Positions 63,622 to 64,000 of a stretch of 64,000 nucleotides of DNA are shown here, piece by piece. Location of the stretch: positions 103,773,372 through 103,837,371 of the forward strand of contig OZ023274.1 in NCBI GenBank assembly GCA_964007475.1. Reading direction: 5' to 3'. The notes beneath the pieces are model-generated. The model searched no databases. It saw only the letters and a list, made by a program, of their open reading frames with translations, and was not told the DNA's origin. The stretch is from Hybos culiciformis (taxonomy: Eukaryota; Arthropoda; Insecta; Diptera; Hybotidae). The first letter of the stretch is position 1, and each line of letters starts with the position of its first letter. The translations under genes were made by a program, and so were the position numbers.

Positions 63622-64000
63622 TAAATAATTTGAATAAAAAAAATTATGTTAATGGAACATAAAAAAATTCTCTTCAGAGGAACTTTAAGTTGCAAATTTT
63701 ATTAAAAATTCACTCAAAACAAAATTATTAAAAGAAGAAAGTTAGAAAAATGTCAAACATATTTCAAAAAAAAAATTTTTTTTAATGAATTCAAATTTTT
63801 ATAAAAACAAATTTTAATCAATTTAAAAGTTTTTACTGGACAAATGTTTTGTCCTATGGACTTAACAAGATAATAAGAAAGGATGAGTTGTTGTCTTTTA
63901 TTTATAATTTTTTTTTTTTATTATTATTCCTAATTTAATTGCTTTTAAATTGTAAATGAGAATAAAATGGACTGTAAGTGCAAGATAACAAAAAAAAAAA

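Larger units (their letters stand above)
52561..64000. other. Receptor 3' UTR and gene-poor flank
   Basis: The receptor 3' UTR extends from 52561, with candidate poly(A) signals before 53200. Beyond it I see AT-rich sequence, a hAT remnant (56608-56863), a Harbinger MITE copy (58445-58884), a possible old repeat (59930-60112) and a SINE-like segment (63420-63621). A CCAAT and TATAAAAG pair near 57722-57740, with an E2F-like TTTGGCGC at 57537-57544, could mark a promoter of a gene beyond the window, but no coding exon follows within view. Confidence 0.4.

Overview
The window is a very AT-rich (roughly three-quarters or more A+T) nuclear segment of an insect genome. Genes have GT-AG introns, long A/T homopolymer runs, no operons and many small non-autonomous transposons. 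The best evidence for an arthropod is a calcitonin/DH31-type class B neuropeptide receptor together with arthropod-like versions of CDT1 and ASCC1. A dipteran is plausible, but I cannot fix the order from sequence alone.

Layout. The first 22.5 kb is gene-dense and holds seven complete protein genes. They are SMIM14 (+, 474-1743), RTF1 of the Paf1 complex (+, 3143-5898), the replication licensing factor CDT1/double parked (+, 8123-10973), ASCC1 (-, 11388-13234), the glutamate-rich WD-repeat ribosome-assembly protein GRWD1 (+, 14294-15954), the mismatch-repair endonuclease PMS2 (-, 16017-19513) and an unrecognised S/T-P-rich 486-residue protein (+, 20474-22496). All were rebuilt exon by exon and every splice junction keeps frame. 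CDT1/ASCC1 and GRWD1/PMS2 are convergent pairs; ASCC1/GRWD1 and PMS2/unknown are head-to-head pairs.

The remaining 41 kb is gene-poor. One gene is clear there: a class B (secretin-family) GPCR resembling insect DH31/calcitonin-like receptors. Twelve exons (36070-52560, +) give 504 residues, from the hormone-binding ectodomain to the stop. The signal-peptide exon or exons must lie upstream and I could not identify them. Its introns and flanks hold many small mobile elements. These include two hAT-type elements with 8-bp target duplications, a Harbinger-type family with two copies (one nested inside another inverted-repeat element), four long-palindrome MITEs, a TTAA-bounded element, a decayed LINE 3' end, SINE/tRNA-like fragments and several tandem arrays. 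I see no convincing gene after 52560.

How the genes relate. RTF1, CDT1, GRWD1, PMS2 and ASCC1 act in transcription, replication licensing, ribosome biogenesis and DNA repair. E2F-like GCGCCAAA boxes lie upstream of CDT1 and between PMS2 and the unrecognised gene, which fits S-phase control. No undescribed multi-gene system is evident. The most unusual items are a 472-bp GC-rich foldback element in the shared ASCC1/GRWD1 promoter interval, a 62-bp tandem array in a receptor intron that repeats a splice-acceptor-like sequence, and the unrecognised gene beside PMS2.
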